The notes: generated by a model from the sequence alone, not told the origin. Counted from the stretch's first letter, positions 1-11,414 are shown. The stretch: DNA of 26,030 nt from Tubiluchus corallicola (GCA_030141605.1 JAQGDQ010001358.1:12501-38530); one strand, 5' to 3'. A program made the numbers and translations.

Positions 1-363
1 GCTACAGCACTCGATCTAATACAGTTTTAAAGTTTTTTCTTGTTTTGTCACTGACAACATGGAGTTCATATTAAATTTTATCTTCAACTTAATCAAGTTT
101 TAATCCGGATTTTGGTACATTCTGATCTGAATTGCAGGTCGATAGATGTGGGTCAGTTATAATAACTTTATTTAAACCTATTGACAGAAGTTATTATTTC
201 AAATCCAGCAAATAATGCAGAACTGAGGAAACAATACAAAAACCGATTAGAGAAATTGGTCTATTTAACGAACTGCCATTAGAGGTTATGTTTACTGTAT
301 TAGTTTTATAAGTCCAGTTCGTAAGTATTATTCAGGAATGCCTCAAATCTCATATATGAGCTT
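1..363. other. Unassigned AT-rich DNA
   Basis: No open frame of note, no repeat shared with the rest of the window and no RNA gene was recognised here. The stretch is AT-rich and ends where a pentamer retroposon tail begins. Confidence 0.5.
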
Positions 364-445
364 CAATTCAATTCAATTCAATTTTTTTCAATTTCAATTT
401 ATTTATCTCTTTATAGTGTTACAATAAAACATGATTAATAAAAGA
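364..445 (-). mobile_element. 3' tail of a LINE/SINE-type retroposon, minus strand
   Basis: Read on the minus strand, the segment contains AGAGATAAATAA followed by several TTGAA pentamers, which is the pattern of a non-LTR retroposon 3' terminus. The same arrangement occurs on the plus strand at about 11786-11816, so both probably come from one family. Only the tail is recognisable, and the element's 5' extent (toward higher coordinates) could not be fixed. No target-site duplication was identified. Confidence 0.5.
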
Positions 446-739
446 ATCTCTAATAAGTTTTGAAAAATAGATCTAGAACTAGAGAAAGGATAGCGAAAAG
501 ACTGTAAAGTTACATAGTCTGCTATCCTTTACCGAATATAGATAAAAAGATTTTTTAGACACTGGTGTGCATTAATGTTATAAATTTAATTTAGGAAACA
601 TTAGTAATTTTTAAAATTATGACATTTTCTATATAATCCAGGGAAAAGAATATACATGTAGTTTAATTAGCGGGCAACAAAATAAGGCCAATCTTGATTA
701 AACTAAAAATTTCATTTAGATTTTATGTAAAATACAGGT
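446..739. other. Unassigned AT-rich DNA
   Basis: Nothing recognisable was found beyond a small inverted match between AGCGGGCAACA near 670 and TTGCCCGC near 823. Part of it may be body sequence of the retroposon whose tail lies at 364-445. Confidence 0.4.
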
Positions 740-993
740 CAAAATACATTCATTACATCATTCCATTTTAAGCACCAAATGCTTCACTGTGTGGAACAAT
801 CTAACAAGCCCTGCATTTTTGATTGCCCGCAACACATTTACATTCGTATATAGGTGAACAGTGTTTTGAGGCTTTTCTTGTGCAGAAACAATAAAAACTT
901 ATTTGTATTATGTTCATTGTAGGCCCTTTCACTATATATTGTACACGAAACTATTGTAAGTGTGTAATGTGAAATAAATGACTTATGACTTAT
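740..993 (+). mobile_element. 5'-truncated LINE: C-terminal coding remnant and 3' UTR
   Basis: A plus-strand frame ending at TGA 855-857 reads through FTVWNNLTSPAFLIARNTF. This resembles the WN-x-L...F segment at the extreme C-terminus of jockey/CR1-type reverse transcriptase proteins. It is followed by about 115 bp of AT-rich 3' UTR, an AATAAA-like signal and a terminal heptamer repeat (GACTTAT twice, about 979-993), typical of LINE tails. The match is short and the clade is not certain. The element is dead and 5'-truncated. Confidence 0.45.
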
Positions 994-1096
994 GGGTTGG
1001 TTAGTCAAAACAATCTACTCTTTAAAATATTGAAAGGAAACATACTGTTTTTTCTAGAACGTGAAAGAATTATTATTACTTCTTCTTCTTCTTTCT

Positions 1097-1494
1097 TCAA
1101 AATCTCATTCCACCTGTTGTGGGCATTGGGGTATCAACAGTTATCAGAGTATTCCACCCACTTCTATCTGCAGCTAATAGTATAAGTTCTTTTACTCCTG
1201 AAGATAGATTTGGTTGAATTTGTTGAACATCGTTATTTATCTTAGCTATCCAAGTTGTTTTAGGTTTGCTAGGTGGTTTTTTGCACGATCTCAAGGCTTC
1301 CTTTAAGGCCATTCTTACTGGTGCTTCATTTGGTAATCTTGGAAAATGTCCTAGCTATCTTAATCTTCGGATCTTGACTTTTCGACTCCAATAAATTTCT
1401 TTTGTTCTGGTGTATAAATCTTCATTTTTGATTATGTCTGGCCATCTTATCTTTAAAACTTTCTCAAGAAGACTTCTATGAAATGTGTCAATCT
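1097..1494 (-). pseudogene. LINE reverse-transcriptase C-terminal domain remnant
   Basis: A minus-strand frame of about 130 codons, running from near 1494 down to TGA at 1097-1099, matches the region C-terminal to the RT fingers/palm in CR1/RTE-like non-LTR retrotransposons. In order it shows HRSLLEKVLKIRWPD, NEDLYTRTKE, KVKIRRLR then a stop then LGH, RLPNEAPVRMALKEA, and a basic KPKTTW segment. The single in-frame stop is TAG at 1355-1357, where the family has a conserved Trp (RRLRW-GH). The remainder is open, so the copy is fairly young. The 5' end is truncated near 1494. A GAA/AAT-rich simple tract lies just downstream at 1069-1093. The same protein region is present at 25858-26030, and the protein segment immediately N-terminal to it is found at 8964-9098. 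Confidence 0.8.
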
Positions 1495-1544
1495 TATTTA
1501 TTACCACATAAACACAATTTCACGTTTGCGTCACTAGTTCTTCG

Positions 1545-1760
1545 CTGTTACATGCATTTCGCCATTCGATAGTTAGACGGGCACTAGCGCCTGCATTTCG
1601 GAAACGCGTTGCACAAGAAATTTCCCAATGTTATCTAAATTTACAATTTTATACTGACAAAACGCTATCTCTGTATGCAATGAGGCAGTGTGCAAGTCAC
1701 ATAAAATTTCAAGATAATTTTTTTAGCTTTATGTAAGTAACTAATGGGTTTTCGCTTTAA
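1545..1760 (+). mobile_element. Diverged partial copy of MITE-like element A
   Basis: The segment aligns by eye with the plus-strand copy at 21525-21650. It shares a TTTTATAC motif, a GGCAGTGTGCAAGT/GGCAGTATGTAAGT block, AAAATTTCAAGA and a GCTTTATGTAAGT block in the same order. The copy is clearly older than those at 14272 and 21020. Only one end of the element is present. Confidence 0.5.
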
Positions 1761-2236
1761 GTTAAATCTTACGCTGTCGGACTATTTTAAAGCTAAGTAG
1801 ACTAATCTGGCGGAATGACAATCAATCCCGGCGGAGATGCGTCCGGATGAGCCATTTCCGCCGACTTCCGACGATAATTCGTCCGACATCAATTTTCAAT
1901 CTATTTTCAATTTCCTTCATTAAACTGGGAGATTATGACCGCCATCCCTGGGATGAGAATCCCGGAATATGCATCCCGGAAGCTGTAGTTACATCTTAGC
2001 TGTGGCCCCGATGTCCTCTGAATTGAAAATTGGGTTAGTTGATCAGGGATTTCGGGACTTTTGGGTATGATAATTGGTTAGCAGGCTAGGTGGCGCTGTG
2101 GGACGATACGCAGCGACCAAATGTTGATTGAGATGTAACGCGTTTAGCGCATCAGCAAATGAAGATTTTAAACAAATGGATATATTCATACAATAGAAAT
2201 ATTTGCTAATAGATGCATTACAAAATTGTCTCATTT
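1761..2236. other. Unassigned, locally GC-richer DNA
   Basis: Around 1810-2000 there are several CCCGG/TCCGG-type words and short inverted motifs (GGCGGA ... TCCGCC). No open frame with coding character, known repeat or RNA structure was recognised. Confidence 0.4.
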
Positions 2237-2870
2237 AGTTTAAACATAATTTATTGTAGGATTGGATCAGACAGTTTGAACAAAATGATTTAGGATCCTC
2301 ACCACAACAGACTTTATACATTATTTACAAAAACATTTACAGTAAGAATAGACTATAACTACACAAGCTGACAAGTTTTACAACAAGATTACATTAGACA
2401 TTAGTAACATTTACGTAAGAATTGACTATAACTACACAAGCTGACAAGTTTTACTACAAGATTAGATTAGACTATTTACAAAAACATTTACAGTAAGAAT
2501 TGACTATATCTGCACAAGCTGACAAGTTTTACTACAAGATTACATTAGACATTAGTAACATTTACAGTAAGAATTGACTATATCTGCACAAGCTGACAAA
2601 TTTTACTACAAGATTACATTAGACATTAGTAACATTTACAGTAAGAATTGACTATATCTGCACAAGATGACAAGTTTTACTACAATATTACATTAGACAT
2701 TAGTAGAAAATGGCGGTTAGAAAATGTTGATGTACGAATATTTAAGACTGATGCATTCCATATCAGATAGAAACCACCGGAAGCGTTTAGTACGTAATAT
2801 AAAGTCATGTATGCATTGGAATATTTTACAGTTAGGAACAAAGTATTTCATTTAATTTGTCTCAGTTAAA
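2237..2870 (-). mobile_element. 5'-truncated LINE 3' end with five UTR tandem repeats, minus strand
   Basis: On the minus strand this is the sister copy of the LINE end at 16683-17309. Shared blocks include the 3' terminus (the TTTATTATAGG/CTTTATTGTAGG region), the GTGAGGATCCTAAATCAT block and the last codons of the ORF (blocks around 2750-2830 match 16940-17030). The 3' UTR carries about five tandem units of 72-79 bp, with GTAAGAAT phases at 2342, 2414, 2493, 2567 and 2641. The plus-strand copy has only two. The coding part is reduced to the last few dozen codons and is non-functional. Confidence 0.85.
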
Positions 2871-2892
2871 AGGTGAGCTTTTCATTAGAAAC

Positions 2893-2958
2893 TTAACCCT
2901 TATAGGGTCACGATTTTTTACAACCGATTTTGGTAACCGGGGGTAAAAAATTACCCCC
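2893..2958 (+). mobile_element. Possible TTAA-flanked DNA-transposon terminus with hairpin
   Basis: TTAA followed by CCCTTATAGGGTCACG resembles the way piggyBac-like and Kolobok-like elements begin (a TTAA target followed by CCC). About 40 bp inward lies a perfect 8-bp stem with a 4-base loop (2939-2958, five G, TAA, AAAA, TTA, five C). No matching opposite terminus (a TAAGGGTTAA-like end) was found, so this is at most a truncated or solo end. Low confidence. Confidence 0.3.
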
Positions 2959-3442
2959 ACCATAATTCGTAAATTACTTTTGATAAACCGCCGTGTTTCA
3001 TTAGTAAACAGCAACAGCACAATTTGTGGTTGTGCTGACCACCATAGGATACATTATACCTCTGCTTAAAGACATGTGACTTACTAGTAATACGAAATTT
3101 AAATTCACTTAGTTACGTTCCCTTATCTATGCAGGAATAACTGTAGACAACCGACATTGCAGCGCGTGTGCAAAAATCATTGTTATTTTGGATTGATTGT
3201 CTACTACTTTCTTCTTTTAGGTGGAGTAATTTGAGTAACTGACATTTGTTTTATCAGATACATCGCCAGTTTAATGTATAGACAAGCGAAGTAAAGTTTC
3301 GACAATTTTAAAAAATCGACATATTGCATTTTCACTTTTATTTCGTGGTGAGACAATGCACCTAAAATAAATAACTGAAAGTATTTTGTACCCAAAACAT
3401 ATTTAGAAAAAGTCATAGAAAAGGTTTACTGGTAAAAGGATA
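2959..3442. other. Unassigned AT-rich DNA
   Basis: No feature was recognised. It may be the interior of the putative transposon whose left end is at 2893, but no second terminus is visible. The short minus-strand frame at 3204-3416 resembles no known protein. Confidence 0.35.
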
Positions 3443-3832
3443 AAATAAACCCAACATGCTGAGTGACTTGTCCTTTCCTTTAGCACACCACAAACAGTTT
3501 AAGAGATAACAGTGAAATAAACCCAACATGCTGAGTGAGTTGTCCTTTCCTTTAGCACACCACAAACAGTTTAAGTGATAATAGTAAAATAAACCCGACA
3601 TACTGAGTGACATGCTCTTTAGTTTAGCACACCACAAACAGTTTAAGTGATAACAGTAAAATAAGCCCAACATGCTGAGTGACTTGTCCTTTCCTTTAGT
3701 ACACCACAAACAGTTTAAGTGATAACAATAAAATAAACCCAACATGCTGGGTGACTTGTCCTTTCATTTAGCACACCACAAACAGTTTAACTGATAACAG
3801 TAAAATAAACCCAACATACTGAGTGACGTTCT
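3443..3832. repeat. 72-bp minisatellite, about 5.4 copies
   Basis: AAATAAACCCAACATG recurs at 3443, 3515, 3587, 3659, 3731 and 3803, an exact 72-bp period, with only scattered substitutions between units. Because 72 is divisible by three, one minus-strand frame stays open as a 24-residue repeat; this is a by-product of the period and not evidence of a gene. The array ends directly against the LINE remnant at 3840. Confidence 0.95.
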
Positions 3833-3839
3833 GCTTTCT

Positions 3840-4347
3840 AAGCAACTTAAATCATTTAACAGTTGCCCTGCTGAGATGGAGAGTTTTTATCGTGCAGTAA
3901 TTGAGAGTGTCTTAACAACATCCCTCACTGTTTAGTATGGCTCTACCACGCAGGGAGATTGTAATGCTCTTCATCAAGTTGTTAAATCCGCTTCAAAAAT
4001 TATAGGAATTGAACAGCAATCTACCACACATTTATATGAAACTAGGGTCGCAACTTATCATGAAAGATGAATTCTATCCAGGTAATAAATATTTTGAAAT
4101 GCTGCTCCCTCTGGTCGTAGATTCCACTCAATTAACGTTAAAATCACAAGAACTTTAAATTCTTTCTATCCCGTTGCAATTCGCACCATCAACAGTAAAT
4201 TTCAGTAAATCTTCAATATTAATTCTCGATGTCCTTGTACAACTGATTGAATCATTTGTGTTAATCTCCTTGTTGTTTTCATAAGTTATTGCAGTACGTA
4301 AAACCACGTAAATTTCATTGTATGTATGGAGCTATAATGACAATAAA
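3840..4347 (+). mobile_element. 5'-truncated CR1/L2/Rex1-like LINE 3' end
   Basis: The element begins close to the end of the 72-bp array, contains the C-terminal coding remnant described at 3852-4208 and about 140 bp of 3' UTR with an AATAAA-like signal near 4341, then passes without a break into TTACTTACTTA. The last feature suggests the LINE ended in a short tetranucleotide tail, a common way for CR1/L2-type elements to terminate, and that this tail is the root of the microsatellite that follows. Confidence 0.75.
3852..4208 (+). pseudogene. LINE RT C-terminal region, broken by stops and frameshift
   Basis: The plus-strand translation shows FYRAVIESVLTTSLTV, then TAG at 3933-3935 in place of a conserved Trp, then YGSTTQGD and VVKSASKIIG. 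A second stop follows near 4067, and the reading then changes frame around 4100 to SGRRFHSINVKITRTLNSF and ends at TAA 4206-4208. The pattern (FYR-IESVLT, WYG, V-KSA-KIIG, PSGRR-RS, NSFYP-AIR) is that of the C-terminus of CR1/L2/Rex1-group non-LTR reverse transcriptases. At least one frameshift and two stops make it non-functional. Confidence 0.85.
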
Positions 4348-5510
<1,163 letters not shown>

Positions 5511-6120
5511 TTCTTTTCTTTAACTTCCTACTTCTTTCTCAGCGTAACACGCCGTTTCCAGAACGAACAGAGGCACACGTCTTTGCACTTTTCTACTGCT
5601 GCACAACTCCTTATTTTCTCATTTAGAAGTCAACGAACATCGCCATGTTTTAATCTGTGTTTATCCTCTCTTACTAATCGCATCTATCAACACGCTAAGA
5701 CACACCGTCTCTCCTGATTCGATTACCAGGAAGCAGTTTTTTTCCTAATTTGCCTCCCGGCTTTTGAATTCCCCGCTTCTGATTTGATTAAGTCGGGAGA
5801 CGTTGATCACGGATGGCAGATATTGATAAAACTGGCAGCCTACTTGAATAATAAACACTGATCAGACTGCTGGAGACGATGATTTGGAAATCCGAGTTGT
5901 GATGCAAAGGAGAAGCTGATTTAATTACCCGGGAGAACAGATGGAGTTGGGAAAATACGTTCATTGCGAAGAGAGTATCCCTGATGCTGTTTTCCTGGAG
6001 AATGTATTCGATGGTTGAAGTGCTGTATTTGAACTGAAGGAGTTGACAGTACGGCAAAATATTTAATGCAAAACCCGACCCAATCTTAAACTGTGTGGGT
6101 CAAAACAATCTACTCTTTAA
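5511..6120. other. Unassigned, mixed-composition unique DNA
   Basis: This stretch is less AT-rich and less repetitive than its surroundings. Open frames at 5508-5717 (+) and 5788-6057 (-) show no recognisable domain, and no splice-site pair or promoter is convincing. A 24-base exact match to 1004-1027 lies at 6099-6122. It could be single-copy intergenic sequence or carry a regulatory element; nothing in the sequence decides this. Confidence 0.4.
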
Positions 6121-7490
6121 AACTGAAATGAATTGAAATGCTGAAATGAGTCAGCTGAACAGAAAGACTGAAATCAGTCAGTTCTCACTGAATTACTGAA
6201 ATCAGACAGTTTTAACAGAAATACTGAAATCAGTCAATTCTAACTGAAATACTGAAATCAGTCAGTTCTAACTGAAATACGGAATCAGTCAGTTCTAACT
6301 GAATTACTGAAATCAGACAGTTCTAACAGAAAGACTGAAATCAGTCAGTTCTAACTGAATTACTGAAATCAGACAGTTCTAACAGAAAGACTGAAATCAG
6401 TCAGTTCTAACTGAATTACTGAAATCAGACAGTTCTAACTGAAATGCTGAAATCAGTCAGTCTGAACTGAAATACTGAAATCAGTCAGTTCTAACTGAAA
6501 TACTGAAATCAGTCAGTTCTAACTGAAATGCTGAAATGAGTCAGTTCTAACTTAAGTGCTGAAATGAGTCAGTCTGAACTAAAATACTGAAATCAGTCAG
6601 TTCTAACTGAAATACTGAAAAGAATCAGTTCTAACTGAAATACTGAAATCAGTCAGTTCTAACTGAAATACGGAATCAGTCAATTCTAACTGAAATACTG
6701 AAATGAGTCAGTTCTAACTGAAATACTGAAATCAGTCAGTTCTAACTGAAATACGGAATCAGTCAGTTTTAACAGAAATACTGAAATCTGTCAGTTCTAG
6801 CTGAAATACTGAAATCAGTCAGTTCTAGCTGAAATACTCAAACCAATCTGTTGTAATTGAAATACTTAAATGAGTCAGTTCTAACCGAAATACTGAAATC
6901 AGTCAGTTCTAACTGAAATACGGAATCAGTTAGTTTTAACAGAAATACTGAAATCAGTCAGTTCTAACTGAAATACGGAATCAGTCAATTCTAACTGAAA
7001 TACTGAAATGAGTCAGTTCTAACTGAAATACAGAAATGAGTCAGTTCTAACCGAAATACGGAAATCAGTCAGTTCTAACTGAAATACGGAATCAGTTAGT
7101 TTTAACAGAAATACTGAAATCAGTCAGTTCTAACTGAAATACTGAAATCAGTCAGTTCTAACTGAAATACGGAATCAGTTAGTTTTAACAGAAATACTGA
7201 AATCAGTCAGTTCTAACTGAAATACGGAATCAGACAATTCTAACTGAAATACTGAAATGAGTCAGTTCTAACTGAAATACAGAAATGAGTCAGTTCTAAC
7301 CGAAATACGGAAATCAGTCAGTTCTAACTGAAATACGGAATCAGTTAGTTTTAACAGAAATACTGAAATCAGTCAGTTCTAACTGAAATACTGAAATCAG
7401 TCAGTTCTAACTGAAATACGGAATCAGTTAGTTTTAACAGAAATACTGAAATCAGTCAACTTGAACTGCAATTCTGAAATGTTTAACCTG
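6121..7490. repeat. 28-bp minisatellite with 249-bp higher-order repeat
   Basis: The unit is built around CAGTTCTAACTGAAATACTG followed by AAATCAGT, 28 bp, in about 48 copies. A recurrent 27-bp variant has ACGGAATCAG instead of ACTGAAATCAG. Variants recur in order in the right half: the ACAGAAATGAG unit is at 7030 and again at 7279, a 249-bp period equal to nine monomers, three of them the short form. CAGTT/AACTG makes each unit partly self-complementary. The first units (6121-6480) are more mixed than the last. Confidence 0.95.
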
Positions 7491-7821
7491 AAATGTTGCT
7501 GTTCATGCAGCGAAGAGATCAGTCCTGCTCTTTTTCTTCATCTTCAGCTCTTATTCATCTCACTTAATTTGCATCTAGGATGTTTTACACACAGAAAATT
7601 TACTGCTCCTCTGACCAAGTCTTTATGACTAAATCACCTCGCTGCTCGTGCGTTTCCCAGAATTCCGCCTGATGAACCAGAATAGCGTAAAATTGAAATG
7701 CGCATCTCGTGCAAAAACGCAGAGGAAATGCAGCCGGAAGCAATCTCCTAAAACCACTGTTTGACGATTATGTGATGTACACCCGTTTTAGTTTGATTAA
7801 ATGTGTATTCAACCAGCCCTG
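7491..7821. other. Unassigned unique DNA
   Basis: No feature was recognised. Composition is closer to balanced than in the neighbouring arrays. A CTGATGA word near 7669 lacks the other conserved parts of a hammerhead ribozyme. Confidence 0.4.
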
Positions 7822-8088
7822 AGTTATGGATGGTCAGTCTGAAAATGCATTCATGAGTGTCAATTTATCAGATGGACTTGTTGTATTGTGCCCAAGTAAA
7901 CAAATTGGGTTAAGTTGAATTGTGGCATTTTTGAGTTGAAAGATTTCTGTTCTGTTTTTTTATAAAAAAATTGAATAATAGTAGAATTGTCGTTCTGTGT
8001 AAATGGCGTGCATTGTCATTGTTCTCCGCTAGCTTTATTCTAGAGTATTAGATCAGTCTAAACTTATCGTGCTCGCTAGGACTTATTA

Positions 8089-8130
8089 TAAATTAGGGGA
8101 CAGAACAGTTCCTTGTCTAGCACCATAATG
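8089..8130 (-). pseudogene. Reverse-transcriptase motif scrap (RQG-LSP)
   Basis: The minus strand reads HYGARQGTVLSPNL, the (V/A)RQG-x-x-LSP motif of RT domain 4 in non-LTR elements, with no extended coding frame on either side. Duplicated copies lie in unit 2 (about 9210-9250) and unit 3 (about 10211-10250), where the Arg codon has become TGA. The match is short, so the assignment rests on the motif alone. Confidence 0.45.
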
Positions 8131-8149
8131 TTGATAAAAAAGTAGCTAC

Positions 8150-8400
8150 GCGAAAATTATTTATTTATTCATTTATTGCTAGACTTATACAATAATAATT
8201 TACACAGAAAGCATTAAATTAACACAAATTTTACGCAGAAAAAGAACATTAATATATAATTTCCATTGAGATTACTGGCATGCCTCTTGACAACACCAGA
8301 AAGAAAATTTTGTGTTGGTGCTGCCCAGATTGATGGTAAATTTGAAACATGAGAAACAAAAACAGAAGTTCATTAAATGATCTCTCTTTCTCACACTCAT
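8150..8400 (-). mobile_element. Probable LINE/SINE 3' end, minus strand
   Basis: Read on the minus strand, an AT-rich stretch ends in AATAAATGAATAAATAAATA near 8157-8180, the look of a retroposon 3' tail. It is copied in unit 2 at about 9268-9520. Its body (about 8200-8400) shows no recognisable coding, so only the tail supports the call. Confidence 0.35.
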
Positions 8401-8423
8401 TCACTCTCACACACTCAATCGCT

Positions 8424-8564
<141 letters not shown>

Positions 8565-8921
8565 TCTTTCTAGAATGAGGACAAGGTGCAAAATGTAGAA
8601 ATTCAGCAAGTTGATGAGGAATACATGAATGACGCATGAACGAAAAGAAAGCACGGATTGCTTATTAGTCTTCCAGTAAAAATAATATCCACCAAAATAT
8701 TCTAGAAACTTTTCCTAGATAATTTTTAATCAATGATTGCAGCTTAAAATTGACGTGTAAGCGTAGAATTATTTTTGCAAAGATACCCAAAGTTATGGTT
8801 GATCAGTCTGAAAATCCATTCATGAGTGTCGATTTATCAGATGGACTTGTTGTATTGTGCCCAAGTAAACAAATTGGGTTGAGTTGAAAGATTTCTGTTC
8901 TGTTTTTTATAAAAAAAATTA

Positions 8922-8959
8922 ATAATAATAATAATAATAATAATAACAATAATATTATC
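8922..8959. repeat. (AAT)n tract
   Basis: AAT repeats with one CAAT interruption end in AATATTATC. The homologous site in unit 3 has expanded to about 130 bp (9979-10107). Confidence 0.9.
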
Positions 8960-8963
8960 AGCT

Positions 8964-9098
8964 TACTCAAAACTTACAAAAGTTTTTGAAAATAGAAAGA
9001 TATCTTTGGAAACAAAAATTAGAGTATTCTCAGCCTTAGCTGAAACTGTATTCCGGTATAACTCTGAGCTCTGGACAAAAGAAGAAGAAGAAGAATAG
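8964..9098 (+). pseudogene. LINE RT-domain fragment (KIRVFSAL...ELWT)
   Basis: A 44-codon plus-strand frame contains NRKISLETKIRVFSAL, AETVFRYNSELWT and then a run of Glu codons ending in TAG at 9096-9098. This is the segment that in RTE/CR1-like non-LTR proteins lies shortly after the catalytic YADD region and directly before the HRSLL-KIL-I-WP segment preserved at 1097-1494. The fragment sits between an AAT tract and a GAA tract. A more damaged copy lies in unit 3 (about 10108-10202); unit 1 lacks it. Confidence 0.75.
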
Positions 9099-9552
9099 TA
9101 GAATTGTCGTTCTGTGTAAATGGCGTGCATTGTCATTGTTCTCCGCTAGCTTTATTCTAGAGTATTAGATCAGTCTAAACTTACAGTGCTCGTTAGGACT
9201 TATTATAAATTAGGCGACAGAACAGTTCCTTGTCAAGCACCATAATGTTGATAAAAAAGCTGCTACGCCAAAATTATTTATTTATTCACTTATTACTAGA
9301 CTTACAATGAGCATGCAGTGATAAGTTACACAGAAAGCATTAAATTAACACAAATTTTACACAGAAAAAGAACACTAATATATAATTTCTGTTGAGATTG
9401 CTGACATGCCTCTTGACAACACCAGGAAGAAAATCTTGTTTTGGTGCTGCCCAGATTAATGGTAAATTTGAAACATGAGAAACCAGAACAGAAGTACATT
9501 AAATGATCTCTCTCTTTCTCACACTCATTCACTCTCACACGCTCAATCGCTG

Positions 9553-9622
9553 ACACACGCACACACACACACACATACACACACACACACGCACGCACGC
9601 ACATACACACACACACACACAC
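9553..9622. repeat. Interrupted (CA)n microsatellite
   Basis: This is the unit-2 counterpart of the long CA array at 8424-8563. It is shorter and interrupted by CACG and CATA words. Confidence 0.95.
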
Positions 9623-9976
9623 ATTCTTTCTAGAATGAGGACAAGGTGCAAAAGGTAGAAATTCAGCATGTTGATGAGGAATACATGAATGACGCATGAA
9701 CGAAAAGAAAGCACGGATTGCTCATTGGTCTTCCAGTAAAAATAACACCCACCAAAATATTCTAGAAACTTTTCCTAGATAATTTGAAATCAATGATTGC
9801 AGCTTAAAATTGACGTGTAGGCGTAGAATTATTTTTGCAAAGATACCCAAAGTTATGGATGATCAGTCTGAAAATCCATTCATGAGTGTCGATTTATCAG
9901 ATGGACTTGTTGTATTGTGCCCAAGTAAACAAATTGGGTTGAGTTGAAAGATTTCTGTTCTGTTTTTTATAAAAAA

Positions 9977-10107
<131 letters not shown>

Positions 10108-10202
10108 CAACTTACTCAAAACTTAAAAATGTTTTTGAAAATAGAAAACATTTTTGGAAACAAAAATTAGAGTATTCTAAGCCTTAGTTGAAACTGTATT
10201 CC
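10108..10202 (+). pseudogene. Second copy of the LINE RT-domain fragment
   Basis: This corresponds to 8961-9055 in unit 2 and carries the same GAAACAAAAATTAGAGTATT block, but with a stop in place of the Ser codon of KIRVFSAL. It is fused directly to the GGGGACAGAACAGTTCC block, so the intervening 150 or so bases of the duplicated unit are deleted. Confidence 0.65.
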
Positions 10203-10262
10203 TGTATAACTTAGGGGACAGAACAGTTCCTTGTCAAGTACCATAATGTTCATAAGAGTTTA

Positions 10263-10520
10263 AAACGTAGCTCACTGTAACTCAGTTGTACGTGTTTTAT
10301 AAGTAAATAGGATTCAGAGTTTTTAAAGGACCTTGGCTGCTTTTTTACTAAAGAAATTTGTTCTCATTTCCAACGAGGAAATGAAATGACATTTGCTATC
10401 ATTATTTCAGTTTTCAACTTTATTTCTATGGAATATTTATACAGAATATATTAAATAGAATAATTGTTTTCTGTTACTTCGACATGCGTAAGCTTGATAA
10501 AAATTTAATGATAAAACTGT
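10263..10520. other. Unassigned AT-rich DNA before the gap
   Basis: Nothing is firmly recognised. On the minus strand, ATAGAAATAAAGTTG near 10415-10430 looks like a polyadenylation signal and could be the 3' end of the LINE whose RT motif lies across the gap at 11031, but the gap hides the connection. Confidence 0.3.
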
Positions 10521-11030
10521 NNNNNNNNNNNNNNNNNNNNNNNNNNNNNNNNNNNNNNNNNNNNNNNNNNNNNNNNNNNNNNNNNNNNNNNNNNNNNNNN
10601 NNNNNNNNNNNNNNNNNNNNNNNNNNNNNNNNNNNNNNNNNNNNNNNNNNNNNNNNNNNNNNNNNNNNNNNNNNNNNNNNNNNNNNNNNNNNNNNNNNNN
10701 NNNNNNNNNNNNNNNNNNNNNNNNNNNNNNNNNNNNNNNNNNNNNNNNNNNNNNNNNNNNNNNNNNNNNNNNNNNNNNNNNNNNNNNNNNNNNNNNNNNN
10801 NNNNNNNNNNNNNNNNNNNNNNNNNNNNNNNNNNNNNNNNNNNNNNNNNNNNNNNNNNNNNNNNNNNNNNNNNNNNNNNNNNNNNNNNNNNNNNNNNNNN
10901 NNNNNNNNNNNNNNNNNNNNNNNNNNNNNNNNNNNNNNNNNNNNNNNNNNNNNNNNNNNNNNNNNNNNNNNNNNNNNNNNNNNNNNNNNNNNNNNNNNNN
11001 NNNNNNNNNNNNNNNNNNNNNNNNNNNNNN
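10521..11030. other. Assembly gap (510 Ns)
   Basis: An unbroken run of N. Apparent open frames that cross it are artefacts. The gap length may be an estimate. Confidence 1.
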
Positions 11031-11186
11031 AACACACCAAAGAGGTGACAGAAGAAAACCCTGAGGGATACCACTGAAAGCTCGGCAAGCGTTTGCATCG
11101 ATTTGCAAAACACTCGTGTTTATGTAAGGACCGTGCTTAGACTCACCATAATATGGTGTAGAATTGATAAACCTTCTGTCAACAAA
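11031..11186 (-). pseudogene. LINE reverse-transcriptase domain fragment cut by the gap
   Basis: A minus-strand frame open for 52 codons ends at the gap edge and contains FINSTPYYGESKHGPYI and then RAFSGIPQGFLLSPLW. SG-x-PQG-x-x-LSPL is the RT domain 4 motif of non-LTR retrotransposons, just N-terminal to the catalytic YADD block, which would fall inside the Ns. Upstream the frame is closed by TAG (11187-11189). It is not obviously the same family as the RQG-LSP scraps at 8089. Confidence 0.75.
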
Positions 11187-11414
11187 CTAACGCAAACAGT
11201 TTATGAAATCCCTTCATCCTACATCCGTGAAAATTAATAGCATTCGCAGACTGGCTGACACGTCTGTAGTTCAATCTGAGCGTGTTGACAGAGAGAGTGA
11301 AGTTTGGACAAGGGGGGCTGCTGTAAGGTGTCTAGAAAGAGGTCTGGTCAAGATGTAGCTTTCGTTGCCTGTACTTTTTATACTATTCCAGCATCGTTTC
11401 CCCCTTGTTTTGCT
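11187..11414. other. Unassigned DNA
   Basis: A plus-strand frame of about 44 codons near 11240-11360 contains VQSERVDRESEVW, which I do not recognise. It may be part of the retroposon whose tail ends at 11816. Confidence 0.3.

Noticed and set aside
3413-3745. 110-codon minus-strand frame with a 24-residue repeat
   Set aside because: The 72-bp minisatellite period is a multiple of three, so any stop-free frame persists; no homology or signal was recognised.
6121-7490. CRISPR-like array of 28-bp repeats
   Set aside because: Repeats are directly adjacent with no unique spacers, and the context is eukaryotic.
7660-7690. Hammerhead ribozyme (CTGATGA word)
   Set aside because: No GAAAC partner or closing stems at the required spacing.
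10437-11113. Open frames of about 200 codons on both strands
   Set aside because: They consist almost wholly of N codons from the assembly gap; only the minus-strand part outside the gap (11031-11186) is real sequence.
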